Of a stretch of DNA of 64,000 nt, positions 11,531-23,238 are shown piece by piece. Within the stretch, counting starts at the first letter, position 1; each line of letters begins with the position of its first letter. A program made the position numbers and the translations under genes. A model generated the notes under the pieces. That model ran no database searches. It had not been told where the DNA came from and was given only the letters and a program-made list of their open reading frames with translations. The stretch is from Cenococcum geophilum 1.58. Its lineage: Eukaryota > Ascomycota > Dothideomycetes > Gloniales > Gloniaceae. The stretch covers positions 186,001 to 250,000 of the forward strand of contig KV748199.1 in assembly GCA_001692895.1 (NCBI GenBank), read 5' to 3'.

Positions 11531-11690
11531 TATATATATGCGCGCGACACACTACTATTAGGTCCCCACTATATTCCCAATAGCCTCTATACATACCTCT
11601 GCTAAGTATACCCCCTATATACACCTAGGTAGCCACCTTATTTTTTACCCTTCCTTATATCCTCCCTACCTAGGAAGACACCAGAACGAC
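11531..11690. other. Spacer between satellites
   Basis: Non-repetitive sequence richer in C runs (CCCCCTATATACACC). No reading frame or motif was recognised. Confidence 0.5.
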
Positions 11691-12155
11691 AGCCAGCAGA
11701 CAACCGTCGCCGGAGCCAGACAACCGTCGCCAGAGCTAGACGACCATTAAAGCCAGACGACCGTCGTTAGAGCTAGACAACTATCGCCAGAGCCAGATAA
11801 CCGTCGCCAGAGCTAGACGACCGTCGCCGGAGCCAGATAACCGTCGCCAGAGCTAGACGACCGTCAGAGCTAGACGACCGTCGCCGGAGCCAGATGACCG
11901 TCGCCAGAGCTAGACAACCGTCAGAGCTAGACAACCGTCGCCGGAGCCAGATGACCGTCGCCAGAGCTAGACGACCATCGTCAGAGCCAGATAACCGTCG
12001 CCAGAGCTAGACGACCGTCAGAGCCAGACAACCGTTATCAAAGCTAGACAACCGTCGCTAGAGCCAAATAACCGTCGTTAGAGCTAGACGACCGTCAGAG
12101 CCAGATAACCATCGTTATTGCCACACAACCGTCGCCAGAGCCACACAATAACCGT
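11691..12155. repeat. 20-bp satellite, about 22 units
   Basis: The consensus unit is AGAGCYAGAYRACCGTCGCC. Some units lack GTCGCC. Unlike most of the window it keeps many CpA sites, so it has escaped part of the RIP or is younger than its neighbours. Confidence 0.9.
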
Positions 12156-12187
12156 TTAAACAACCAGCCAGCAAACACAATAAACAA

Positions 12188-12205
12188 TTCAATTAATTAA
12201 TTGAA
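12188..12205. repeat. Perfect 18-bp palindrome between satellites
   Basis: TTCAATTAATTAATTGAA is fully self-complementary and lies between the 20-bp and tetranucleotide arrays. It may be chance in AT-rich DNA. Confidence 0.7.
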
Positions 12206-12218
12206 TTAAGGTAATATA

Positions 12219-12436
12219 GACAGGTAGGCATAGACAGGTAGGCATAGATAGGTAGGTATAGACGGGTAGGTATAGATAGACAGATAGGTAGGTAGGTAGG
12301 CAGGCAGGCAGGCAGGTAGGTAAATAGGCAGGTAGGCAAGCAGGCAGGCAGGCAGGCAAGCAGGCAGGCAGGTAGGCAGGCAGATAGGTAAGTAAGCAGG
12401 TAGGCAGGCAGGTAGGCAGGTAGGTAGGTAGGTAGA
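12219..12436. repeat. GGYA tetranucleotide microsatellite
   Basis: A run of GGCA and GGTA units with occasional TAGACA or AGATA interruptions. The C/T alternation at one position fits RIP of GGCA. It is strongly purine-biased on the plus strand. Confidence 0.9.
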
Positions 12437-12479
12437 TAATTTAAAGCCTTTATAAGAGGCTTCCCCTTAATACCTAAAG

Positions 12480-12914
12480 TAGATAGCTTTATATTTTATA
12501 TAGTTATAATATAAATATATTTAAAAGTATACTACAGAAATCTATGGAAATATGTGATAATTTGGTTATTATATAATATAATTATAATTTATATAGTTAC
12601 AATTTATACAGTTTTTACAATTTGTATAATTTGTACAATTCGTATAATTTATACAATTTGTATAGTTTTTATAATTTGTATAATTCGTATAGTTTACGCA
12701 CTATTTATTTATAGGGTAGCATTTTGCCGTAATTTACTATTAGGTGCTGCAAATTTGTTACAAAACGCGCAAATTACTATTAGGGTGCTGTAAACTTGTT
12801 GTAAAACGTGCGTTTTACGCAAATTGCTATCGACTATATCCACCTACCGCAACCGTACGGTTTGTAGCAATTTGCCGCAAACCGCAACAACGAGCCCCAA
12901 AAAAAAATTCCTGA
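12480..12914. repeat. Right subterminal region of C1
   Basis: It aligns with the right end of C (31330-31869): TATAATATAAATATATTT, then irregular TATAATTTGTA repeats (about 12560-12700), GCACTATTTATTTATAGGG, GCAAATTTGTTA, GCAATTTGCCGCAA and the terminal inverted repeat. The AT repeats leave a frame open at 12554-12793, but it encodes only low-complexity Ile/Tyr/Val and is not a gene. Confidence 0.8.
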
Positions 12915-13830
12915 TATAGGTCTGCTTAGATATAGTCTTCCGCCGTTTTTTATATATAGGCTTGCCGCGTAAAGACTGGCGAATTAGGGTATTAGTAATA
13001 CTGAGAGGGTTTATGCTCTACTTGCGCGGTATTTAGTACGGTATTTCTATAATTAAATGCTTAGCTATAATTATTAGTATATAGATAGCTAGATGTTATT
13101 AAAAGGACTTATAATCGGTACTCTTAAGTATAAATTCTACTTTACTTCCGTGGTATAGCATATATCGCTAAAATGTGGCTTATAATACCCCTTGCCGAGC
13201 AATATAAGCCTCCTTATGGGATTTAATATTGACCTATATAATTTGATCCTTATCTAAATTAAACCCTACTAATACTGTAACCTCTTAAAATAGCAAAAAA
13301 CTAATTTCTTTAATTGTTAGAGTTTTTATATTGGCTGTTATAATGTTATAGATCGTGCAAAGCTCTATAGTGTTTTAGGTGGTTAAGTTTATTCTTTAAA
13401 ATTAGAAGGTTATATTTTTAAGTAAAAGCGGCTTACCTAATAATGTAGGGCCTAGTAATTCTAAGATTTGCTTAGGAGTAAATATAGGCGCTAGCGTTAT
13501 TATGGGTTTAAATTTAGGTTAAGTCTAACTTTTAGGTTCTAACTTGTTTTGCCGTTTTATAGCATTAGTTCTCTAAGATATTATTAAAGTAATAATAGTA
13601 TCTTTAGACCAGCTCTCTGAAATACCTTCCCTCTTAGGTAAGTTACTAAGGACCTTCTAGATAAAGTTGTTGTGTAGTACTTTATCTTTAGCAGTATAAA
13701 ACGCGACTTTATTAAGCCTAACCTCTACTATATTATCTAAGATTGTCTTCTTAATTTCCTTAAGGTGATAAGCATTAATTTCCCATCTATTTATAATATC
13801 TAAGTCCTTTATAGTAATGCGTAAAGATAC
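12915..13830 (-). pseudogene. SNF2-family helicase, copy 1, N-terminal part
   Basis: This continues the gene broken by C1 and starts near 13830. The minus strand reads through stops as DLDIINRWEINAYHLKEIKK, then FYTAKDKVL..NFI.KVLSNLPK, FKPIITLAP and LLGPTLLGKPLLLKNIT, and reaches SINPLSITNTLIRQSL beside C1. The part is legible because it is conserved in copy 2 (20070-20960). It lies upstream of the helicase motifs and I do not recognise a domain in it. The exact start codon is not fixed. Confidence 0.65.
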
Positions 13831-14375
13831 TAAGATAGGATAAAAGAGAAGTAAAGTGTTGCTATATAAGAGCGGAAGAATCTAGTTAGTGTTTAGTAAA
13901 GGTGCAAGTCTAAAGTAGGTAGGTAAGATAAACCAATTATAAGAATTAATTAACTAGGCAGATTACCGCAGTTCTAGGGTGTAAGTTATGGCTTAAAGTA
14001 GCAATTAGCGGTTAAACTAATTAATTAACTAATTAATTAACTAATTAATATCGCGTAGAGGTGCCGTGCGAGAGTTAGTTAAGGTAGTAGAGGTAAAGAG
14101 TTAGGCGAAGTAGATATTAAAGTTAAGTGCTCCCATAGTAACGCTAGTAGGCAAATTGCTATTATCTAATGCTTATTAATAGTAAGGTGAATTAAAAAGT
14201 TTTAGTGAATACGCAGAATGTTAAGTCTAGCGGCATTTTGCGGTAGATTGCCTTAGGTAGTATAAGTCTTATATAGTTATAATCTTTAGGATTTAAGAAC
14301 TAAACTAACTTATTAGTTTATTAAACCTTATAAATCCTGCTANACTACTAATATAAAAAGGTAATAACTTAGCTA
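13831..14375. other. 5' flank of SNF2 copy 1, shared with copy 2
   Basis: Up to about 14110 this matches 20990-21240: AGTGTTTAGTAAAGGTG, AAGTAGGTAGGTAAGATAAA, a short ACTAATTAATTA array (14009-14052, longer here than in copy 2) and TCGCGTAGAGGTGCCGTG. It probably held the promoter of the helicase gene. No core promoter element can be claimed. The two copies part company near 14110. Confidence 0.6.
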
Positions 14376-14379
14376 AGTA

Positions 14380-15340
14380 TAGAATTTACGTATTATTTTT
14401 AATTATTTTTTAATAGGAGACTAGGTAAAGCTAATTAAGCCTTTACTATAGCCTCCTTTAAGCTCTCCTATACCGCCCTTAATTAATCCTCTATATTAAA
14501 TAGCCGCTGGTTAAACTGTTTAACTACTTATAGCACTTAATACACCTTATTTGGCGTATATAGTACGTCCTCCCTTATAACCTTAAGCTGGTCCTTTACC
14601 AAAAGCTCTTAAAATATTACCTTTCTTTAATTTATATTATGCGCTTCGGTTAGTTGTGAATATTATTTTATAACCTTGGAGATAATCCTACTTTATTACT
14701 TAGGCGTCCTAGATTAGATTAATAATAGATATATTTTAAGCCTTCTTAGCTTTTTAAAGTTCCTTAATTTCCGTCTTTAAACTCTTTATTCTAGCGATTA
14801 GCGGGTAATATAGTCTGCAAAGCATCCTATCCTTCCTTTATATAACTAATCGTCTAACTTATAATATTAAAGAGGTCCCTCTTTATAGTTTTCTAGTTTC
14901 TATAACAGCTATCTCCGCGGCGCTGTTTTTATTTAACTCGGTTCTCTTTAAACTATGTATAGCGGCATTTCTAGCGGCTAGTAGGACAGAATAGGTTAGC
15001 GGAGGCTTCTTAATAGGTAGCTAAGCTATCTTTGTGGCTTTAGCTACTTTACTATTTTTTTCCTACTTAATTAGAAACCCTCTAATCTCCTTCTAGTAAC
15101 TATCCGCCGCTTTCTTCTTTTGTGGCTTTAAAGCTAGCTTAGTGGTCCTATCTCTGTTCTTTAGTAACGCCTTTTTAATATAGGGACGCTTAGTGCGCTT
15201 AGCTGGGGTGGTTATATACCTAGGGTTTTTATTTATCTGTAATAACTAATTAGCGTAAGATATCTATAACTCCTTATTAGCATATATACTATTGCGACGT
15301 TTACTTTAAAAATAGGTTAAGGGCTAGTATGTGGTTAAGT
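14380..15340 (-). pseudogene. Lys-rich reading-frame remnant, unidentified
   Basis: The minus strand has one long stretch, about 15235-14900, with few stops. It is rich in Lys, Ala and Arg: TTPAKRTKRPYIKKALLKN, then LKPQKKKAADSY, KPPLTYSVLLAARNAA and LKRTELNKNSAAEIAVIETR. Further on (14890-14380) stops become frequent. The basic composition suggests a nucleic-acid-binding or coiled-coil protein. I do not recognise the family. It sits between the two SNF2 copies in the same orientation. Confidence 0.5.
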
Positions 15341-16544
15341 TAAGGGGAAATTGGTTTTAATATAGAGAGTAGGTAATAGATAGATGGATAGTATTTAGCA
15401 GTAAGATCTAAAAGGGAAGCTTATCCTTATTAATATTAAGAATGCATATAAAGCGGATAGATGGTAGTAATTTGGGGGAAGACTTTAATGGAGGATTATT
15501 CTATATAATCGGCAGCTGGTTAATAGAGGAAGGGTAGAAACCTATAGTTATAATATTATATATTACGATATTTTACCTAACTTCCTTAAATATATATATA
15601 TAGGTGGTGGCCTTCTATAGCATTTTATCGGCATTATAAGTTAACGCGTTTTAGTAAGGCTTGCTAATAAAATTACGCTAGCTAGGGTACCTATAGTATG
15701 CTAACCTAGGTAGGAGCGCCTAAAGCGCCTAATATAAAAAGTCTTTTTTACTAAATAAAGGGATATAGAGCTTGAAGCTCCTTACTGTTCGGTTATAAAT
15801 TACCTCTATATTATAACTGTTTAATCTATACGCCTTTTAGTATTACCCGTTTTATAATTAGTGGCGGCTACTACTATAGCTTATTTAAATCTATAATTAA
15901 GTTAATTATTTGGTAAGGCTCTAGAATAAGGCTCTAGATTTAACTTTGTATATTAATATGTAATTAACGTTAGTAAGCAATTTAAAAGAGCCCCTCTCTG
16001 CCACTAGGCCTCTATCGCGACTCCCTACTTTAGTATAGTAATAGAGCCTCCTCCTTAACCAACGTCCTCTCTATAATTAGCGTTTCCTACGTCTTTACCT
16101 ACCTTTTATACGAACCCCCTAGAAATAAGCTTATTGCGATTAAGAAGGTTAAAATAATAACATTATATAAGGCATATAAACGCGACTATAGTATTGCGAT
16201 TGGGGTATGTATCTAAAATGAGCTGTATACTAGTATAAAGAGAATAGTAGTAGAATAAGCAGGTGTTTTAAATTCTATAGCTAATGCGCCCCTTAATAGA
16301 TACTAAGTTAGTAGTAGAGCTCTAGGAGTTACTAATTGGCCTTATATTAAGTATGGAGTTACTAGTAATCTATTTTTCCTTAGTTATATTTTAAATTAGG
16401 TATAGATCTAAAGCTCTAAAAGCTATATTAACTTTATATTTACTCCGCTTTACTAATTAAATAGTTAGATCTAAAGTTTATATTAATTATAACTCTAACT
16501 AGGAGCTCTAATTTAATAAGATTACTGCCTTAAAGAGTAAACTA
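15341..16544. other. Unassigned sequence inside element C
   Basis: No recognisable domain, repeat array or element end. Composition ranges from AT-rich (TATATATATA near 15590) to patches with more C, such as 16000-16120. Confidence 0.4.
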
Positions 16545-17510
16545 GTAGACTTTAATCACTAAGCGCGAAATTGCCGTATATTACCTAGTATACGCCTAGT
16601 TTCTTAAGCGGCAAGCTAATAAACTTCCATTACTAAGCGAGAAATTGCCGTATATTGCCTAGCATATTGCCTAGTTCCTTAAGCGGTAAGCTAGCAGACT
16701 TCCATTACTGAGCGCGAAATTGCCGTATATTGCCTGGCATACTGCCTAGTTCCTTAAGCGGCAAGCTAGTAAACTTCTATTACTAAGTACGAAGTTGCTG
16801 TATATTGCTAGGTATATTACCCAATTCCCTAAATTATAAGCTAGCAGGTGTCGCCTATTAGCAGAGTATTTTAATATATTAGCTTGTATATTGCTTAGCT
16901 TCTATATTATAAGCTAGTAGACTTACTATATTAATAGAGCACTATAATATATCGCCTAGCGTATTACTTAGGTCCTTAAATAGCAAACTAGTAGGCGCTG
17001 CTTATTAATAGAGTACTGCGATATACCTAATTATGCGTTGCCTGGTTCCTATATTATAAGCTAATAGGCTCCTCTTATAAGTAGAGTATTCTAAATATTG
17101 GCTCGTATATTGCCTAGTTCCCGCGTTATAAGTTAGCAGCTTCTTTTATTAACGGAGCACTGCGATATATTACCCGCGCATTACCTGGTTCCTTAAATAG
17201 TAAAATAGTACCTTCTCTTATTAATAAAAGAATTGCGGTATATTGCTAACATATTGCCCAGTTTTATAAAAAATAACTTAGTATATACCTTCTATCAGCC
17301 GTAAGACTACTATATATTACTAAGTACATTACTTAATTCTATAAAAAAAAATAATCTAGTATTTGCCTTTTACTAACTATAAGACTACGGAATACTGCCT
17401 ACTATATTATCTAATTTTAAAAATAATAGTCTGTTATACTTCTTCCACTAAAGAAGAATTTACGGTAAACTACCTAGCATATTACCTAATTCCGCGTTAA
17501 AAGGATTAAA
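16545..17510. repeat. 75-bp minisatellite beside SNF2 copy 2
   Basis: About twelve diverged units of the array seen at 6490-7370, with the same TGCCGTATATT...CCTAGTT.CTTAAGCGGCAAG core and in the same position relative to the helicase 3' end. Unit order, including variant units such as GGTCCTTAAATAGCAA, matches the other array. The array was therefore copied along with the gene. Confidence 0.85.
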
Positions 17511-17539
17511 AACACATTGCTACTATAATCTATAATATT

Positions 17540-20500
17540 TGCATTAGCTACTTCTTTAAATTTCCGGGCTTATTTATATCTATATTTTTCTTAAACTTAA
17601 GCTTATCTAGAATTCCACTTTCGATATAGGAAGCCGTTAATAGTAACACCCTCCGCAATAGCCTTTAGAAATAATAAGAGAATTTATGGTCTGTTTGGCT
17701 GCTTCTACGAGTTATAGATTATATAGTCTTTTTACTTTAGTAGTGTTCCTCTAGGGAGGCATATAACGGCATCCTTGCTATATTTAGCAACTAAGGCCTA
17801 AAATAAGTATTAGCTTAGAGTTCTAGTTAAGCGTGCTGCTATTAAGAGGTAAAAAGATAGAGTATTTTGCCACTTACTAATATATATACCGCCCTAATAA
17901 ATAAAAAATTTGCTATAATAGCCTTTAATATATAGTGCTGCTGTAATTTCTTTATAGATAGCTAAAAGCGTCTTAAACTTCGCGTTATTATAAAGAATTT
18001 CCTCCTTATTCTAATCCAAGATACTTTTAATAGGATTTTTAACTGCGTTAGTGTAGTATTAGACTGGATTTTTTTTTGTTGTCCGGAAGATCCTTATTAA
18101 ATCTATTCTTCTATAAAAGTAACCTGGGCGTTATCGCTATATTATAGCACGTAAAGTAGCTGCTTAAGGAGCTACTGGCCATTTATACTAGTTTTTTCCC
18201 AGTAGAAGAACTATCTTCTCTTATTTGACTATTTTCTGCTAGAATACCTCTTTTATTTCTAATACTATTGTACCTTCTATGCTGCATAGGAATTTAAGTT
18301 CTTTAGTTTTATAATTACACTTTACGTATTAAATTTAGAGCTAGCCTAGGACAGCTTTCAGTTTTCGGTTATTAAAGTTAATAGTATCCCGGTTACGGCG
18401 AATAAGAAAATTTATAAGAATTAGGCTACTGACCTTAACCGATTCTTTATATATTATAGACTATAAGGCACTTTTAGGGTTACTCCTTCCCTGCTTTAAA
18501 AATTGGGTCTATAGTTTAGCTATTTTATTAACTTCCGCGGACGTATATTTTTTAAAAATACTAAATTAGCTTAAGCGGTTGCCTAATCTATATCTTTAAG
18601 GGCGCTTATAATAAACTAGCATATATCTATAACACTATTCTCTATTACTATACTAAAAATAGCCTAGGTAAAGAATCTTAGGTATGGCGGTACTACTTTT
18701 TTTTAAAAAATAAAGGAATTGGTTAATATAAGTTTCTTAATTTTTTTTATTATAAAACTTATTCTATAAGATTCTGCTAAAGAGCGTAGTTGTGACGGTC
18801 TATATACTTCTATAGAGGGCCGTTAGAGAACTATAAGTAGGGCGTTTTCTTTTTACCTATAAGAGTCCGACTATTATTTATCGTATTGTAATCTAACTAA
18901 TCCCCTAAAGTCCCCATTTAAAGCCATTCCTAAGGGTTTAGTCGCGCTATTCCTTTAGATATACCTTTTGTTTTGTAGCATATTGTAAACTGTAGTAGCG
19001 TCTACCCTTTTATTATAAGCGTAGAGTCCTTAAATAATAAGATGTAATTGTCTCTCTAGCTGGTAATTATACTTGGAATTACAATAACTAGACTTATACT
19101 ATGCTGTCTTTGTATTATAGATATGGCGTTTTAATTTACATATAAGTATGGAAAAGGCATTTTGTTCTAGCTAGGACACTTAGTATCTTTAGCCTAGTTA
19201 TCCTTCTATAAATGCTAATTCGCTTTCCTAGCCGCTTAATTAGTAGCTACTTTATCTAGGTTTATAGTATAGTGGTAACTAAGGATAATAGTTAAGTACG
19301 CGGTTACGATTTTTCCGGTTCCTATATATTAGTAAAAACCCCACCATTTAGTTACGTGCGCTCTTAGTAGAATATCTTAGATGCGCCATATAGCTAGTAT
19401 AGGAATGATTTAAACTTCGGATTTAAACCCTATTTACTAGAAACGGGGACCCGGTTCTTCGCTAAGATGGCCTTTTTAGGAACTTTATATAGCTTAGCCG
19501 AATATTCGTATATTTACTACTCCATTTATTAAACCCTGCCTCCTACTTTAGCTATAGCGGCCTCTTGAAATCTAAAAAGAGCTAATATTAGTCTAATTTA
19601 AGATAACTATATGCTTATACCTTTGCGTAATAGGCATTATAGCCTATGTTTTTTTAGCTTAGGTTATATTATCCTTAAGTGCATTTTCACCTAAGGTATC
19701 TTAGATTGCATTAGTTTCTATAGTTTTACTAAAAGCTTTTTGTGGGTATAAAGTTTAATTATTATATAGAGTCTAAGCTAATTAAGAATATAAAGCAGTT
19801 TTGCTCTAGGGAGTATCGTAATTATCCTTGCCGTGTTCTATATTGTCGGGATTGTCCGTAGGCTGGATACTAAATTATTACGGCAGCTTGCGGTAGTTTG
19901 CCGTAGTTTACCCATAGATACCTCTAGTAGGTTACTTCCTTTTATAACTACGTTTCTTCGGACTTAATAGACTTAAAATGCTACTGCGTATTAATAAAAT
20001 AGATAAAGCATTACTTTTATTCTCGCTATCTTTATTAGTAAACTTAACGTCTAAGTACTTGCGGATCGGCTTAGGCGTGATCTTCTGCCGTTTCTTAGGT
20101 GCGGCCTTAGCGCGTAAATACTGGTAGGCTAGAGTATTGGCAATTCTAGGAGGGTTTATGCCCTACTTATTTAGTAATTAGCACGGTACTTTTATAATTA
20201 AACGCTTAACTGCAATTAATAGTATATAAATAGCTAGATGTTATTAAAGGGACTTATAATCTGTACTTTTAAGTAGAAATTCTACTCTACTTCTATTATA
20301 TAGTATACACCACTAAAATATGGCTTATAATGGCCCTCGCTAGGTAATATAAACCTCCTTATTAGTAACTATATTAAGCTAGGTAATTTTATTCTTATTT
20401 AAGATAAAACCTACTAATACTATAACCTTTTAAAATAGCGAGAAGCTAATTTCTTTAACTATTAGAGTTTCTATATTGCTTTCTAAAATTTATAGACTAT

Positions 20501-20960
20501 ATAAAGCTCTATAGTACTTTAGGTAATTAGGTTTATTCTTTAAAACTAAAAGGTTATATTTTTAAGTAAGAACGGCTTATTTAGTAATGTAAAACCGTAT
20601 AATTTAGAGATTGGCTTGGAAGTAAATATACGTGTTAGCGTTATTATAGGTTTAAATTGGGTTTAACTTTTAGGTTCTGACTTTATAATATTTTGCTATT
20701 TAGTGGTATTGGTTCTCTAGGATAATATAAAAGGAATAATAGCTTATTTAGACTAGCTATTTAAAGTACGTTCCTTCTTAGGTAAGTTGCTAAGAATCTT
20801 TTAAATAAACTAATTACGCGGCACTTTATCTTTAGTAGTATAAAATATAGATTTTTTAAGCCTAGCCTCTTATATGTTATTTAGGATTATATCTCTTAAT
20901 TTCCTTAAAGCAATAGTATTAATATCCTATCCCTTTATAATATCTAAGTCCTTTATTATA
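17540..20960 (-). pseudogene. SNF2-family helicase, copy 2
   Basis: This uninterrupted paralogue of the copy at 7375-13830 has the same domain order on the minus strand: an N-terminal conserved region (20070-20960), Walker A GTGKIVT (about 19300-19340), the KCPS.NK block (about 19150-19200), and motif III as VIENSVIDIC.FI (about 18610-18660). Motif V appears as LKAIAEGVTIN (about 17645-17690). About 130 bp holding motif VI in copy 1 is missing between 17625 and 17645, so this copy was dead by deletion as well as by RIP stops. The expected full protein would be about 1,150-1,250 residues. Confidence 0.75.
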
Positions 20961-21240
20961 ATGCGTGAAGATACTAAGACGGAATAAAGAAGGAGTGGAG
21001 CGTTGCTATATAAAAGTAGAAAAATCTAGTTAGTGTTTAGTAAAGGTGTAAGTCTAAAGTAGGTAGGTAAGATAAACCAATTATAAGAGTTAATCTGCTA
21101 GGTAGATTGCTGTAGTTTTAAAGAATAAGTCATAGCTTAAAGTAGCAATTAGCGGTTAAACTGATTAATTAACTAATTAATGTCGCGTAGAGGTGCCGTG
21201 TGAGAGTTAGTTGAGGTAGTAGAGGTAAAGAGTGTAAAGT
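20961..21240. other. 5' flank of SNF2 copy 2
   Basis: It matches 13831-14110, including AGTGTTTAGTAAAGGTG, a shortened TTAATTAACTAATTAA block and TCGCGTAGAGGTGCCGTG. The homology ends near 21240, which sets the right edge of the duplicated unit. Confidence 0.65.
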
Positions 21241-22480
21241 AAAGTGGATAAGTCTAAGGTAAATACTCTCGCTAACGGAATATAACGCGCGCGCGTTAAA
21301 GGGCAATTTGCTATAGCAGATTACCGCTAAATACGCTTCCTCTAATTATAGAAAATATTCTTTATAAACAACTAGCATTAGGTGGAGTTAGAAGTATATT
21401 AAAATATACAACCTAAGAATAAGGGTTAATACGCCTAGGACGTTTTGCCTGCCTATAATTAATATTTTAGCCTAATTAAGATTGCTTTAATATACCCTTT
21501 TAAGTAGGGCTCCTAGTAAATAATTGAGACTCTAAATAGTATTAGATTTAAAGCTATAAGGACTACTACTATATACTATATATATTCGCGACCGCGAAAA
21601 CAATTATATCCTTAGAGGCTTTAAGCGTTTATTGTATTATATACTTTAAAAGTCCCATATTCCGAACTAGTATAATTATTAGTATATCTACCTATAACTC
21701 CTTCGTCTTTAGGTTAACTCTAGCATCCTAGGTAATATTAAGAAATTTGGGGAAATCTAAAAGACTTATCTACCCTTTTACTGAGTTAGTTTGAAGTAGG
21801 CTAGTACCTAAGTCTATATAAATTATAGACTGGGGTATATTCTTTAGATTTTAATATATATAGATTATAAGACCCTAAATGTTATATTTATTAATATGTT
21901 TAGGTAAAAGAGATTAATATACGTCCTAAGGCTCTGCATAAGGGTACTCTATGGTAAAATTTATAGCTCTATACCGAAGTCCTAATTTAGTACTGGCTCG
22001 GCTAGCTTTCTTGCGTATATTTAACTGCGTGTAAGTGAGGAGATATTAGGCTACTTCCTTAGTCTACCTAACCAAAGCATTACTGGACTCTGGGATTTAA
22101 TTAACGATTTTGGCTATAATCTTACTTTAAATGGCGTAATTTATGCGGTCTTGGAAGCGTATAGATATTACATTACCCTTATTTATGATGTCCTTAACTA
22201 CCCCTTTAATCTTGTATAAATGAGCGCTGCTAATACTAAACCTGGATATAATCTGCTTATCCTTCCTAGGAGTTTTACCGGTAGATTTATACTATGCCTC
22301 CTCTATAGTATTGGCGAGGGACGGGGATTAAAGGTTTATAAATGTTTAGCGGTTGTAAATTAATTATAATAGGTACTATAGAATACAATACTGCTTTATA
22401 TATTATTAGCGCTTAGAATAATATACTACTTAGTATATTTAACTTATAATTTAAAAGGAGTAAGCCGTTATAGTTAGTTA
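21241..22480 (-). pseudogene. Decayed minus-strand coding remnant, unidentified
   Basis: From about 22330 to 21870 the minus strand reads with few stops: TGKTPRKDKQIISRFSISSA, then LYKIKGVVKDIINKGN, NALVR.TKEVAQYLLTYTQL and NIRKKASRASTKLGLRYRA. The spacing of QIISRFSISSAHLYKIK is reminiscent of a helix-turn-helix, but I would not name a family. 21241-21860 is featureless AT-rich sequence with a GCGCGCGCG block at 21288. Confidence 0.45.
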
Positions 22481-23238
22481 TTAGAATAGCTAGCAGATCG
22501 CCGCAGATTACGGCTATTAGATTAGTTATATAACTACTGCCCTTTTTAGCCATAAACCTACCTGTCTAATCTTAATAACAACGTAAGGAGCCGCATTTGT
22601 TGCTATTATAATAGGCTTAATAAATCGCTAGTGCCCCAAATATAAGTATATGATTTCTACTATAGGTGGATTAGTGCGATATAAGCTGTACTACAAAGCT
22701 GTGGGTATAGACTATCTTAATTAATGGGATAATGTCTATTCTATAATTTAGGCTTAAGTAGATATATATAAAAACAACGAATTTACCGTGGAACAATAGG
22801 TATATGACCTTATAGCAACTAATACCGCTATTAATAATACTTTACTAACTATTATAGGAAATACTAGTATAATATTGGTAGAGGAGCTAAGCTATATAGT
22901 ACCGGTAGAATAACTAACTAGTACTAAAACGTATAGTTACGCGGCAATAAGCCTCTCTACCTTAGATATTTATTATACCTAAACTTATTATAAAGTGACT
23001 GGCCGCTATATAGGAACCCTACTTAGCTACCTAGAGGGGAACTCTAATTAGCAGTCTGCTGTAGATCGCGACCACCTACTAAGGCCTAGCTAGTTAGCAG
23101 ATAGAATAAATAAAGGTAATAATATGTTTTATTCTTTCGCAAGCTTTATAGAATAGGCGTAAGTTATCTAATAGGTATATAATAGCACGTTAGTAAAAGA
23201 AATAGACGCGTGGCTATAAGACCCCCGTATTAAAAATA

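Larger units (their letters stand above)
10250..12914. mobile_element. Small element C1 with the ends of C, filled with satellites
   Basis: It starts with the same foldback terminus as C (CATTAGGA, T run, GGCACGTTGTTGC) and ends with the same subterminal region (12480-12914 versus 31330-31869) and ATTCCTGA. It interrupts SNF2 copy 1: copy 2 is continuous around 20055-20075. It contains no recognisable gene, only three different tandem arrays. It looks like a non-autonomous derivative. TA on both sides is a possible 2-bp target duplication. Confidence 0.75.

Noticed and set aside
10443..11561. 372-codon plus-strand frame (and overlapping frames on both strands) as a repeat-protein gene
   Set aside because: It is explained by a 12-bp satellite whose period keeps frames open. 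The start lies inside the foldback end, and C/T variation is RIP-like and not codon-like. Kept only as a low-probability finding.
12554..12793. 79-codon frame with hydrophobic Ile/Tyr/Val repeats, like a membrane peptide
   Set aside because: It is translated TATAATTTGTA simple repeat in the subterminal region of C1.
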